DNA of 25,876 nucleotides from a virus. The notes under the pieces are model-generated. The model had not been told where the DNA came from. It ran no database searches and saw only the letters and a list, made by a program, of their open reading frames with translations. The stretch lies in the IMG/VR virus record IMGVR_UViG_3300022851_000098, positions 1 to 25,876 of that record; one strand, written 5' to 3'. How positions within the stretch are numbered: the stretch's first letter is position 1; every line of letters begins with the position of its first letter. Positions 13,810 to 22,026 of this stretch are shown piece by piece. Position numbers and translations under genes: made by a program.

Positions 13810-15909
13810 ATGAAGGTAGTAGCCTTCGACACAGAAACCCATTTGATCGGGCCGGAGAACATCTTCCCGAAGATGGTCTGCATCACCCTCAGCCAGCTTG
13901 ACACAGAAACCAACGCCACAGAAGGCCCCTTCATCGCTTCCTGCCATGTCGATGACTTCGACGCTCTCTGCGACATTCTCGACAGGATTGACAAAGCCGA
14001 CATGATCGTGGGTCACAATGTGGCCTATGACGTTGGCGTACTGATCCGAGAATTGCCGGACTTCGCTGACCTGCTCTATCAGAAGATGGCGGAAGGCAAG
14101 GTCCAATGCACTCGCATGAACGAGAAGCTGATGAACCTGGCTACCACAGGGTCGCCTTACGGCATCAGCACTCGCAGTTACATCAGCCTCGCTGACTTGT
14201 CCCTCACCTACCTCGGAATTGACATCAGCAGCACCAAGACAGAGAGCGATGCGTGGCGAACCAACTACGACGCTTTGGATGGGATGCCCTTGTCCGAGTG
14301 GCCTGCCAACGCCGTTGAGTATGCACTGGGCGATGCGGACATCACCATGATGGTATGGCACGAGCAACAGAAGGCCGCTGAGAGGATTTCTCAGAAGATC
14401 GGCGTACCTGTCCTCAAGGTAGCGGCCTTCCGTGCTGCCGTGGACTGTGCCTTGAAGCAAACGACCTCCAATGGCATCCATGTGGACGCCGAGGAGAAGG
14501 CAAAGCTCGAACAGGAATACGCTGCTGAGTTGGATGGCCCGCAGGTGGCCCTGCTGATCGAGACAGGAATCCTGCGACCCGCCGAGTCGGAACAGCCCTA
14601 TGCAAACAACGCCAAGAACCCTGATGGCACGACCAAGATGAAGGCTGCTAAACATGCTTCCATCGACACCAAGCGACTCACCAAATATGTCCTCGAAGTG
14701 TGTACCAGACTCAAGATCGAGCCTCTCTACACAGACAAAGGCAAGGTCAGCATCGCCGAGGAGTGGCGAGAGGAACACGCCCACAAAGACCCCGTGCTTG
14801 CGGCCTACGACTTCCGGCAGAAGTTGCAGAAGATGATTACCACAGAAATCCCTCGAATGAACGATGCCGATGGCAACACAGCCAAGATGGTGCATGTGCC
14901 TTTCGATAGCCTGAAAGAGACAGGCAGGTGCAGTAGCTCGGCAGACAAGCTGTTCCCGTCGATCAACGGGCAGAATGTCGATCCTCGGGCCAGGGTGTGT
15001 TACGTCCCTCGACCGGACCACCTGTTCCTGTCACTGGACTACAACCAGATGGAACTCGGCACCGTGGCCCAGGTCTGCCTAAGCGTCTTTGACAAGTCGG
15101 TGCTGGCAGAGACGATCAACGAAGGCATTGACGTACACTCTTACACCGGCAGTCAGCTTGCCTTCAGCATGGATACCACCTTTCAGCAGGAGTGCGTGGA
15201 GAGCAATGCCAACCTGCCGATGGAGGTGTTCGAGGCGTTCAGCAAACACAAGGAGAGCGACCCCGGCTTTCACAAGCACTGGCGAACCTTCGCCAAGCCC
15301 ACGAACCTCGGCTACCCCGGTGGTCTCGGGCCTGAGACCTTCGTTCGCTACGCCAAGACTTCCTACGGGGTCGAAGTTAATCTTGAGCAGGCCACGGAGT
15401 TTCGGACTCTGTGGAAGGACACTTACCCCGAGTTCTGGCAATACTTCGATTGGGTCGGCAATGACCTGAACGACCCCCACAACCCCGATGCCTATGCCTA
15501 CATCACACCGATGGGCATGTACCGTGCCAACTGCACCTTCTGTGCTGCCGCCAACGGTGCTGGTTTGCAGAGTCCTTCTGCTGAGGGTGCATTGGCTGCT
15601 TTGTGGGAAACTGTCAGACGAACCATCTGCAAAGAGACGGATAGTTTGTTGACTGGCTGCCGTGTCGTGAACTTCATCCACGATGAGATTATGCTGGAGG
15701 TGCCGATTCTGCCTAATGAGGACTTGCATAAGATTGCAAAGGAGGTAGAATCAATCATGGTTGAGGCGATGAGAAGGATCACGCCTGACGTAACGCCTCG
15801 ATGTGAGGCAGCATACATGGACAGGTGGTATAAGGAAGCCTCTCCCGTGTATGATGAGAATGGACACCTAACTGTTTGGAGACCAGCAGATGAGCAAAGA
15901 ACCAAGTGA
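13810..15909 (+). CDS. polA: Family A DNA polymerase with 3'-5' exonuclease
   Basis: This is the phage replicative polymerase. The proofreading domain has Exo I FDTET (D7, E9), Exo II GHNVAYDV and Exo III YALGDADITM. The polymerase domain has motif A LDYNQMEL (D410, E415), motif B RTFAKPTNLGYPGG (R492, K496) and motif C IHDE (D625, E626). There is no 5'-3' exonuclease domain, as in most phage enzymes. At the position equal to E. coli Phe762 the residue is Leu500, and the usual O-helix Tyr766 position is Gly. The start is ATG 13810 with TGGAGA upstream; a longer frame from 13732 would read through the terminator. The 3' end overlaps the next gene by 20 nt. Confidence 0.95.
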   Translation: MKVVAFDTETHLIGPENIFPKMVCITLSQLDTETNATEGPFIASCHVDDFDALCDILDRIDKADMIVGHNVAYDVGVLIRELPDFADLLYQKMAEGKVQCTRMNEKLMNLATTGSPYGISTRSYISLADLSLTYLGIDISSTKTESDAWRTNYDALDGMPLSEWPANAVEYALGDADITMMVWHEQQKAAERISQKIGVPVLKVAAFRAAVDCALKQTTSNGIHVDAEEKAKLEQEYAAELDGPQVALLIETGILRPAESEQPYANNAKNPDGTTKMKAAKHASIDTKRLTKYVLEVCTRLKIEPLYTDKGKVSIAEEWREEHAHKDPVLAAYDFRQKLQKMITTEIPRMNDADGNTAKMVHVPFDSLKETGRCSSSADKLFPSINGQNVDPRARVCYVPRPDHLFLSLDYNQMELGTVAQVCLSVFDKSVLAETINEGIDVHSYTGSQLAFSMDTTFQQECVESNANLPMEVFEAFSKHKESDPGFHKHWRTFAKPTNLGYPGGLGPETFVRYAKTSYGVEVNLEQATEFRTLWKDTYPEFWQYFDWVGNDLNDPHNPDAYAYITPMGMYRANCTFCAAANGAGLQSPSAEGALAALWETVRRTICKETDSLLTGCRVVNFIHDEIMLEVPILPNEDLHKIAKEVESIMVEAMRRITPDVTPRCEAAYMDRWYKEASPVYDENGHLTVWRPADEQRTK

Positions 15910-16294
15910 TTTTTCAATCAAGAACCCCGAGTCCGCCGATCAGACTCAGTTCGTCAACCGCAGCAACGGCAGCAAGTACCAGCCGATCCTCGATCAAGCT
16001 GTGAAGCTGAAGCAGGGCGAGAAGTTCGACGTGACTGCCCCCAAGGGCATGGAGGTCAACAAGTTCAATGTCCTCGTCACCTCGGCTGTCTCGGCCAAGC
16101 TGTCGAAGATGGCCCCCGCAGGCTCGCACTACTCGAAGCGGAAGACCGCCACAGGGTTGATGATTGGTCTGTTTGCCAACAAGGCCCCGGCAAAGGCCAA
16201 AGCTCCCGTGGAGCCGAAGGCCCTCGAGCCTGCTGCCAAAGCCCCCGTGAAGCCGAAGGCCCCGGCAAAAGCCAAAGCCTCGACCAAGAAGTAA
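15890..16294 (+). CDS. Small protein with basic Ala/Lys/Pro tail, 134 aa
   Basis: The start lies 20 nt inside the polymerase gene, after TGGAGA at eight-base spacing. Residues about 25-95 form a compact domain (KYQPILDQAVKLKQGEKF, then MEVNKFNVLVTSAVSAKLSKM). The remaining 40 residues are a low-complexity tail of KAPAKAKAP and EPKALEP type, like histone H1-like or AlgP-like tails that bind DNA without sequence preference. The same vocabulary appears in the linker of the Fe-S nuclease. Coupling to the polymerase suggests a replication accessory or DNA-packaging role. The folded domain is unrecognised. A terminator follows the gene. Confidence 0.7.
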   Translation: MSKEPSDFSIKNPESADQTQFVNRSNGSKYQPILDQAVKLKQGEKFDVTAPKGMEVNKFNVLVTSAVSAKLSKMAPAGSHYSKRKTATGLMIGLFANKAPAKAKAPVEPKALEPAAKAPVKPKAPAKAKASTKK

Positions 16295-16323
16295 ATCACC
16301 CCCGCCAGGTGATCCCCCTCGGA

Positions 16324-16357
16324 GGGTCGGGAGTAGCTCAAAGCTCCCGGCCCTTTT
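16324..16357 (+). terminator. Strong rho-independent terminator
   Basis: GGGTCGGGAG (16324-16333) pairs with CTCCCGGCCC (16344-16353), with one T-G pair, around a 10-base loop. TTTT follows. It ends the polymerase transcript and lies 25 bases before the resolvase gene. A smaller hairpin (ATCACC/GGTGAT) sits just upstream. Confidence 0.85.
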
Positions 16358-16381
16358 CCATGCACTAGGAGACATTCCCCC

Positions 16382-17005
16382 ATGCTAAGTCCGAAGATGT
16401 TTCTGAGTCGCCTTGAGCGTTTCGATGCTTCCCTGCCAAATCACCTGATTATGGGCTGCGACCCAGGTGTTCACGAGGCTGCGTTCTTCTGGAGAATCGG
16501 CGGCAAGTACCACTACTGTGTGGTGGCATCCGACCACAAGGCACTGGCCGATCCTATGCAGATGGCATCGCCCACAGGTCTCATACCAGCCCTCCGCAAA
16601 GCAATCGCTGGGGGGATCATCCCTGCTGCCGCAAACACGCTGGTGGTCGAGGGGCAGGAGGTATATCGGAACAAGAAGCACATCAACCCCAACGACATTC
16701 GCAGGCTGGCGTTTGCTTCGGGTCTGGTGGCGATGGCAGTAGACCATCAGGCGATTTATTGCCCCGCACCTGTGGCGTGGAAAGGCAACGTACACAAGGC
16801 CATACACCACCAGAGGATTGCCGCGAGGCTAGGCATCAGTGTCATGCTCTCGAAGGGCAAAGACCCCTATGCCATTCCACTGACCAAGGAGGACTGGCTA
16901 AGAGCAGGTCAGCAGCACGACAATGTGAACAAAGGCGATTGGAAGCACCTGTTCGACGCAGCGGGCCTGATGATTCACGGCATTGAGTCGATGCGAATCC
17001 TCTAG
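16382..17005 (+). CDS. RuvC-like Holliday junction resolvase
   Basis: The 207-aa protein has the RNase H-like layout of RuvC endonucleases. The first acidic residue is D27 in MGCDPGVHEAAF, the second is E90 in TLVVEGQEVY, and the C-terminal pair lies in DWKHLFDAAGLMIHG (H189, D192). It should cleave branched DNA formed in replication or recombination, probably before packaging. An AGGAGA ribosome binding site precedes the ATG. The gene converges on the minus-strand minor virion gene: its TAG and the opposing TAG share CTAG at 17002-17005, leaving no room for a terminator between them. Confidence 0.8.
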   Translation: MLSPKMFLSRLERFDASLPNHLIMGCDPGVHEAAFFWRIGGKYHYCVVASDHKALADPMQMASPTGLIPALRKAIAGGIIPAAANTLVVEGQEVYRNKKHINPNDIRRLAFASGLVAMAVDHQAIYCPAPVAWKGNVHKAIHHQRIAARLGISVMLSKGKDPYAIPLTKEDWLRAGQQHDNVNKGDWKHLFDAAGLMIHGIESMRIL

Positions 17006-17589
17006 AAGTTGCCCTGCACGGAGTCCTTCTGCGACAACTCAGTGGCGAACCGCTGCATCTCTGCCGTGAACGAACCAGCCAAGAACTTCGTGGCGAGTTC
17101 CTGCACTGCCTGCCGGAAAGATTGGTTCTCGAAGAAGGGTCTGGCCGTAGTTGGTCCGACCTTCTTTGCTATTCGCATGGGGCCAACCTGCGGTTGGTCT
17201 GGCTTTCTGCGGCGACCGTAGACCTGCTTCTCAACCTGTCGATTGATCGACATCCAGTAGGCAAACTCCTTGCCAAACAGCCTGCGAACGTCAGCCTTCT
17301 TCTCGGGGGTCTGCCTGCCTTGAAACCTCGGGTCAATGCTCGCAGGCACGAACCACACAAAGTAGATGGTGTTCTGCGGCGTCTTAGCCCCCCGGCCCTC
17401 GTGGACGTAGATGGCCCAATAGTGGGGGATGTGCAGTCGAGAGGAAAGCCCCTCGCCCATCTTTACCCTCAACGCCCTCTGCAATGTCTTGGAGGGGATG
17501 GTGGGTCGCACGGCAACAACAGCCTGCCTGCTCATCTGAGTGAGGCCGTCTCTCAATGCACTATGGAATCGTGGACCTACCCTAGTCAT
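17002..17589 (-). CDS. Minor virion protein, HK97 gp10-like or virion-morphogenesis type
   Basis: This 195-aa minus-strand gene overlaps the portal stop by eight bases (ATGACTAG), so it is coupled to the portal. A central segment (HIPHYWAIYVHEGRGAKTP, then YFVWFVPASIDP) and a late ARPFFENQSF motif resemble head-tail completion proteins of the HK97 gp10 or virion-morphogenesis type. In those families a 'H...V..G' strand region and 'ARPF' near the end recur. It probably works at the neck or head completion stage. The assignment rests on these short patterns and on the portal neighbour. It is basic, with no membrane segment. Confidence 0.55.
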   Translation of the reverse strand: MTRVGPRFHSALRDGLTQMSRQAVVAVRPTIPSKTLQRALRVKMGEGLSSRLHIPHYWAIYVHEGRGAKTPQNTIYFVWFVPASIDPRFQGRQTPEKKADVRRLFGKEFAYWMSINRQVEKQVYGRRRKPDQPQVGPMRIAKKVGPTTARPFFENQSFRQAVQELATKFLAGSFTAEMQRFATELSQKDSVQGNF

Positions 17590-18973
17590 TCTTCAATCCG
17601 TCTTTAGGGTCTCGACCCGAACCCTCCGGCTCTCTCATCCTGGTGCTGGTGTCCATCGCATTGACATCAATGGCGTCAGTGATTCGACGGAAGCTGAAGT
17701 CCTTGGGGGCCAGTCCAAGGCCGCCATTCTTCTTGGGGTTGCCAAGAGTCGCACCAAGCACCTGCTGGAAGTGGACCTGAGCAGGACCGATCACAAGAAT
17801 CTGGAATGCCCTCAGAGCATTCGGCAGTTCGTTGGTCGCACCGAGCTTGCCTGGAATCAGGATGCCTGCAAGCAGGGGAGGCACCTGGTGAGCAGTCACG
17901 ATTCGCATTGCCAGACTGTCTGATGTGGCGGGGAAGAAGTCCTCTCGGGATGAGTCCACACCGAGCTTCTCGATCTGAACTTCGACATTGGAGTTGGAGA
18001 AGTTCAAGGCACAGGACTTGAAGGCATTGCCCGAGCCAATGTTGGCCTTGATGGTATTCTCAACTTTCACCCACTCAGCATCAGAAATAACACCACCCTT
18101 AATGATGATGATAAACTCAGGGACTCCTCGGTTGTTGAAGAAGTCGAAGAAATACTGATCCATCATCTGACCGAGTTCAATACTCGGCACAGCAGAAATC
18201 CACTTGGGGATGCCGTACCACTTGCTCTTGCTGGACGACGACCGGAAGGCAATGATCTCGCTGATGTATCTGACGCCGAGCACTTCGGTAATGGCAGCGG
18301 AGTTACCCGTGGCAGATACGTCCGAGGCATCAAGCAGGTCAGGGTTTCTCTCAAGGAACCCCACAGAGTCCCCAAAGGCAGGCATCTTCAGAGTCCCTCT
18401 CTTCTCTGACTCCACCTCGAAGTGGTGATTCACACCATCCTCCTCTACGAAGGCCCAAACCTTGTGTGCTTGGATGTGATGGACACCCACGATCCGAGAG
18501 TTGCCGTTTTTGCCGTTGGGAAGCTCACGCTTAATCTCCATGTAGGCATTGGCCTTCTTGAAGTAATCCTCTGCGAGATCATTCAAGACACTCTGAGCAG
18601 TCTCCATCGTCAGGGGGTTGAGAATGGTGTCCACGTTGGATGGCTCGAATCCCTTATCAGGCATACCATCCCCGTTTACATCCTTGTCGGACTCCGACAT
18701 GATGCCGAGGCCCACTGTGCTTTTGGCTTTGGCCTCGATGCAGGCTGTGTGGTATGGACTGCTCTCGTCAAACTCGTCCACCACGGACATGCCGAATGGG
18801 TGAGGAACCCTCCCCTTGTTAGACTTGTCAGAGGATGCAGATTCAGAAGGAACATCATAGATTTTTCTAAGGAGACTCACAACCTCTCCGTCCAGTTCCC
18901 TGCGGTAGATGCTGTGTCCTGCGTTGTCTACACGGACAGAAAAGAATCTGGTACTATCTTCTTTGTTGCTCAT
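17582..18973 (-). CDS. Phage portal protein
   Basis: The 463-aa protein should form the dodecameric ring at one head vertex through which DNA enters and leaves. The central block is characteristic of PBSX/HK97-type portals: IIAFRSSSSKSKWYGIPKWI, then SIELGQMMDQYFFDFFNNRG, VPEFIIIIKG, and AHQVPPLLAGI. The chosen start is ATG 18973 with GAGG eight bases upstream; a TTG nine codons earlier is possible but lacks a better signal. It is on the strand opposite the capsid genes, which is unusual, and is divergent from the protease with a 93-bp spacer. No terminase gene is next to it. Confidence 0.9.
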   Translation of the reverse strand: MSNKEDSTRFFSVRVDNAGHSIYRRELDGEVVSLLRKIYDVPSESASSDKSNKGRVPHPFGMSVVDEFDESSPYHTACIEAKAKSTVGLGIMSESDKDVNGDGMPDKGFEPSNVDTILNPLTMETAQSVLNDLAEDYFKKANAYMEIKRELPNGKNGNSRIVGVHHIQAHKVWAFVEEDGVNHHFEVESEKRGTLKMPAFGDSVGFLERNPDLLDASDVSATGNSAAITEVLGVRYISEIIAFRSSSSKSKWYGIPKWISAVPSIELGQMMDQYFFDFFNNRGVPEFIIIIKGGVISDAEWVKVENTIKANIGSGNAFKSCALNFSNSNVEVQIEKLGVDSSREDFFPATSDSLAMRIVTAHQVPPLLAGILIPGKLGATNELPNALRAFQILVIGPAQVHFQQVLGATLGNPKKNGGLGLAPKDFSFRRITDAIDVNAMDTSTRMREPEGSGRDPKDGLKND

Positions 18974-19014
18974 TGCATTTTCCTCGGCTACATCTATCAA
19001 AATGAGGCAATCGA

Positions 19015-19066
19015 CTGTTGTTGTTGACTAAGAAACAGTATAGTACCTTTCAATGGAGCTTGTCCT
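19015..19066. promoter_or_regulatory. Candidate divergent promoters between portal and protease genes
   Basis: The 93-bp spacer contains TATAGT at 19039-19044 on the plus strand, with TTGTTG 15 bases upstream. On the minus strand TATACT (plus 19037-19042) has AGGACA 18 bases upstream (plus 19061-19066). The two -10 boxes overlap, so the promoters would compete. The -35 boxes are poor, but this is the only spacer from which both units can be read. The protease ribosome binding site GGAGC is at 19055-19059. Confidence 0.35.
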
Positions 19067-20113
19067 ATGAAAAGACGACTCAAGAAAATCAGAGTCCAAC
19101 ACATCTCGCTCGTACCCCGAGGAGCTAACCAGCTTCCCGTTGTCTTCAAGGAAGATAACAATACGGTCGAGATCAGCACTCTGATTAAGAACAACCTTGA
19201 AGAAAAGGGTGAGCTTCTGTCTGTTGTGTATGCTCCCGAGATGAGAGACAGTCAGGGCGACATCGCCTCTGCTCAAGTCATCAAGGAAATGGCATACGAG
19301 GCAACCCGAGATGGACTGAACCTCGATGTCCGTCACGACGGCAAGACCCTGGGCAAGGACAAGGCATTCGTCGCCGAGTCCTTTATTGTCCAGAAGAACG
19401 ATTCTCGCTTCGACGGCATGAAGGACTACAGTGGAAACCCCGTTGATGTTACAGGCGGGTGGGCCATTGTCGTCAAAGTAGAAGACGAGGGCCTGAAGGC
19501 CCTGTACCGAGAAGGCAAATGGAACGGCGTGAGTCTTGCCGGGCCAGCAGAAGTTGAAGCAGAGAAGGAGGACGACACCGTTGTTGCCTCCTTCCTCAGC
19601 CGACTTACCAAGGCTTTGTTCCCACACACCAACCCGCCCGCAGGAGACCTGGACATGGATCGTAAAGAACTCGACGCACTTCTGGAGAAGCGAGACGAAG
19701 CCCTTCTGGAAAAGATCGGCAAGCTCGTGAAGCCCGAACCCGTTGCACCGACTGATGCTGATTTGGCAAAGGCTGAAGCTGACAAAGCCGAGGCTCTCAA
19801 GGCCGAAGCAGACAAGTCGAAGCCCTTGTTCAAGGGCGACTCCACCAAGCCGGAGGATGTGCAGGCACACTTCGACGCTCTGACCAAGTGGAACCTTCAG
19901 AAGGATGTGGACTGGAGCGATCCGGTCTCCGTCAAGAAGTACCACGAGGAAATCAGCAAGCTGGCCGAAGACGATGGCGTTGAGAAGGAAGAAGAAGTCT
20001 CCGCTGCGGCCAAGGCATCACAGGCTGGTAACAGCAAGGCTGCCCTGAAGAAGGAAGAAAAGTTCATCGCCTGGGGCAAGGCGATGGCGAACGGCGAAGT
20101 CCTGAAGGACTGA
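19067..20113 (+). CDS. XkdF-like prohead protease fused to scaffold
   Basis: Residues 5-165 match the XkdF/peptidase S78-type pattern. They begin RVQHISLVPRGANQLP, continue VVYAPEMRDSQGDIASA and DVRHDGK (H90), then AESFIV (S105), GGWAIVVKVEDEG and WNGVSLAG (S156). H90 with S105 or S156 are the candidate catalytic residues. The second half (about 200-348) is charged, helical and Ala/Glu/Lys-rich (DADLAKAEADKAEALKAEAD), like a delta domain or scaffold. The protein probably scaffolds capsid assembly and then cleaves itself and other prohead parts. It is the first rightward structural gene, followed by decoration and major capsid genes. Confidence 0.8.
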   Translation: MKRRLKKIRVQHISLVPRGANQLPVVFKEDNNTVEISTLIKNNLEEKGELLSVVYAPEMRDSQGDIASAQVIKEMAYEATRDGLNLDVRHDGKTLGKDKAFVAESFIVQKNDSRFDGMKDYSGNPVDVTGGWAIVVKVEDEGLKALYREGKWNGVSLAGPAEVEAEKEDDTVVASFLSRLTKALFPHTNPPAGDLDMDRKELDALLEKRDEALLEKIGKLVKPEPVAPTDADLAKAEADKAEALKAEADKSKPLFKGDSTKPEDVQAHFDALTKWNLQKDVDWSDPVSVKKYHEEISKLAEDDGVEKEEEVSAAAKASQAGNSKAALKKEEKFIAWGKAMANGEVLKD

Positions 20114-20151
20114 CCCCTGTTGACTGACACCGAATACAAGGATCGAAGATC

Positions 20152-20871
20152 ATGGCATACACCGCAAACGAACAGGTGAGCAGCAACAGCCGGAACGCTG
20201 CTCCTCGATTTTTCCCCGAGTCCATCGCACCTAAGACCTTCGGCAATGTGGCGGCGGCTCCCCTGCTGGCACAGCTTACCCCCCTGGTAAAAAGCACTGC
20301 CGACTCTCAGTGGTACCAGTGGACGCAAGGCACTGACGAGGTGAACACCATCTCGATCTCCAGCACCGTGTCTGGCGGTACATTCACCATCACCGCCGGC
20401 GGTCAGACCACGACCGCACTGGCCTTCAACGCAACCGCTGCGACGATTCAGGCGGCCCTCGAAGCCCTCTCGAACGTCGTGGCTGGTGATGTCGTGGTTA
20501 CGGGCGGTCCTGTGGCGACGGCTGACGTGATCCTGACATGGGGCGGCCTGTTTAGTGGTACGGCGATCGTCGTGACCCTGGACGACGCCAGCATCACGGG
20601 CGGCGGCACGGTCGATGTGGCGGAGACGACGGCAGGCGTTGGTGCTGCCAACGATCTGAACGTCATCAAGGGCTTCGTCGCGGATGTCGAAGGCGTGCAG
20701 GTCCATGCCACGGGTGAAGTCCTGGGCAACGTCCTGCTGGCGGGTGACATTCACCGCGATGATGTCGTGTTGCCTACTGGCGAAACGCAGTCACAGCTTG
20801 ACACGGCTCTGGCTACCACGGCTCTGCGAAGCCTTGGCTTCACGGTTCAAGGTCTTGCAAACGTCGGCTGA
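20152..20871 (+). CDS. Head decoration protein with inserted beta domain
   Basis: Both ends fit a capsid decoration or stabilising protein. The C-terminal 70 residues (DLNVIKGFVADVEGVQVHAT, LLAGDIHRDDVVL, ALRSLGFTVQGL) follow the 'GfV..v.........G.i....' plan of lambda gpD-like decoration proteins. Residues about 63-165 are an inserted beta-rich module (GGTFTITAGGQTTTALAFNA, then TAATIQAALEALSNV, then GDVVVTGG). I recall this module from many phage structural proteins with 'AYNATAA.VQAALEAL'. Its codons use more GCG and ACG than the flanks. It lies directly before the major capsid gene, as expected, and should decorate the capsid exterior. Confidence 0.75.
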   Translation: MAYTANEQVSSNSRNAAPRFFPESIAPKTFGNVAAAPLLAQLTPLVKSTADSQWYQWTQGTDEVNTISISSTVSGGTFTITAGGQTTTALAFNATAATIQAALEALSNVVAGDVVVTGGPVATADVILTWGGLFSGTAIVVTLDDASITGGGTVDVAETTAGVGAANDLNVIKGFVADVEGVQVHATGEVLGNVLLAGDIHRDDVVLPTGETQSQLDTALATTALRSLGFTVQGLANVG

Positions 20872-20900
20872 GTTACTCAGCCTTTATTGATCCTCAAGTA

Positions 20901-20915
20901 GACGGCCAGGCCGTC
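20901..20915. other. Inverted repeat before major capsid gene
   Basis: GACGGCC and GGCCGTC flank a single A in the 66-base gap between the decoration and capsid genes. As RNA it could form a 5-bp hairpin with a 5-base loop. It lacks a U-run. It may be a weak attenuator, or chance. Confidence 0.3.
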
Positions 20916-20937
20916 AGAAAACAAGGCGATATACACT

Positions 20938-21993
20938 ATGCCTACTACAGCAGAACTCCTTAACTGGATGACTCTGACGGCCTCTGTCAACGAAATGAAG
21001 CGGCCCAATCAGTTCCTCAAGCGGCTCCTCTACGGCAACCACGAACCCGTGGCTACCGAGAGCATCGAAGTCGGTCTTCTTCAGGAAGATCGTAAGGCTG
21101 CTCCGTTCGTTCGTGCCGGTGCTGAGGCTCTGATGGTGCAAGGACACAGCGATGTGTTCCGCAACATCTCGGCTCCGAACATTCGGATCAAGGCCGCACT
21201 CGATCCCAACAAGCTGATCTCGCAGCGTCGTCCTGGCGACCGCATTTTCGTCAGCGGCAAGTCGGATGTGATTGCATCGGCACAGCGGTACATCACTCAG
21301 ATTCAGCAGGGTCTCGAAGATCAGGTCATCAACGCCGAGGAGTACCTCATCAGTCGCTCCTTGCAGGGCGTGATTTCCTACTCGGTGGCGGATGAAGAAG
21401 TCTTCACCATCACCTTCCCTCGCCCCGCTGCCAACAACGTCACCCTCGATACGTGGTGGGACGATGCTGACCCCGACAACGTGACACTTGAGTTGGACTT
21501 CCATCTCATCAAGTCGCTGGCTTCGGAGACCACCACAGGTCTTCCCCTGACGGATGCGATCATGGGCAGCACCGCTGCCACCGCCTTCCTGAAGCTCGCC
21601 CGGCTGAAGAACATCCCCCTTGGCAATATCAACCAGGGCACCATTGACTTCACCACGCAGTTCAATGAGGATGGTGTGATCTTCCTCGGCACGTTCAGTG
21701 GTGTCCGCCTGTGGCAATACAACCGCAGCGTGATCTTGAATGGTTCGAGCACGGACATGATTCGCACCAACTACGTCGAGTTCATTTCGTCCTCGCCGCA
21801 GACTGAACGGGTGCTGTATTACGGAGCCATCCCTGACATGGACGCCATTGAAAACGGCAACATCGTCAGCGAACGGTTCAGCAAGTCGTGGAAGGTCAGC
21901 GACCCCTCGGCTCGCTACATGCTCGTCCAGTCCCGCCCGCTGCCTGTCCCGCGTCGAGTTGACGCGAGCTTCAGCGTCAAGGTGCTCGCCTGA
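20938..21993 (+). CDS. Major capsid protein, lambda gpE family
   Basis: The 351-aa protein matches the Phage_cap_E (lambda gpE-like) plan. The N-terminal PTTAELLNWMTLTASVNEM and QFLKRLLYGNHEPVATES segment is followed by IEVGLLQEDRKAAPFVRAGA. A middle P-loop-like region (NPNKLISQRRPGDR) and the ETTTGLPLTDAIMGSTAA stretch come next, and the end is SARYMLVQSRPLPVPRRVDA, typical of the family. It should form the icosahedral shell with an HK97 fold. It follows the protease/scaffold and decoration genes in lambda-like order and is followed by a strong terminator. The ribosome binding site (AAGG, 11 bases away) is weak for so abundant a protein. Confidence 0.9.
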   Translation: MPTTAELLNWMTLTASVNEMKRPNQFLKRLLYGNHEPVATESIEVGLLQEDRKAAPFVRAGAEALMVQGHSDVFRNISAPNIRIKAALDPNKLISQRRPGDRIFVSGKSDVIASAQRYITQIQQGLEDQVINAEEYLISRSLQGVISYSVADEEVFTITFPRPAANNVTLDTWWDDADPDNVTLELDFHLIKSLASETTTGLPLTDAIMGSTAATAFLKLARLKNIPLGNINQGTIDFTTQFNEDGVIFLGTFSGVRLWQYNRSVILNGSSTDMIRTNYVEFISSSPQTERVLYYGAIPDMDAIENGNIVSERFSKSWKVSDPSARYMLVQSRPLPVPRRVDASFSVKVLA

Positions 21994-22026
21994 CGTTTGG
22001 TTCTTCGATGTAGAATAGAGACTCAC

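Noticed and set aside
13786-15021. 411-aa minus-strand ORF opposite the polymerase gene
   Set aside because: It lies antisense to well-identified exonuclease and polymerase motifs, and no recognisable domain was seen. It is best explained by codon bias of the polymerase.
19028-19945. 305-aa minus-strand ORF opposite the protease/scaffold gene
   Set aside because: The plus strand has a complete XkdF-like motif series. The antisense ORF has no start signal and runs through the divergent promoter spacer.
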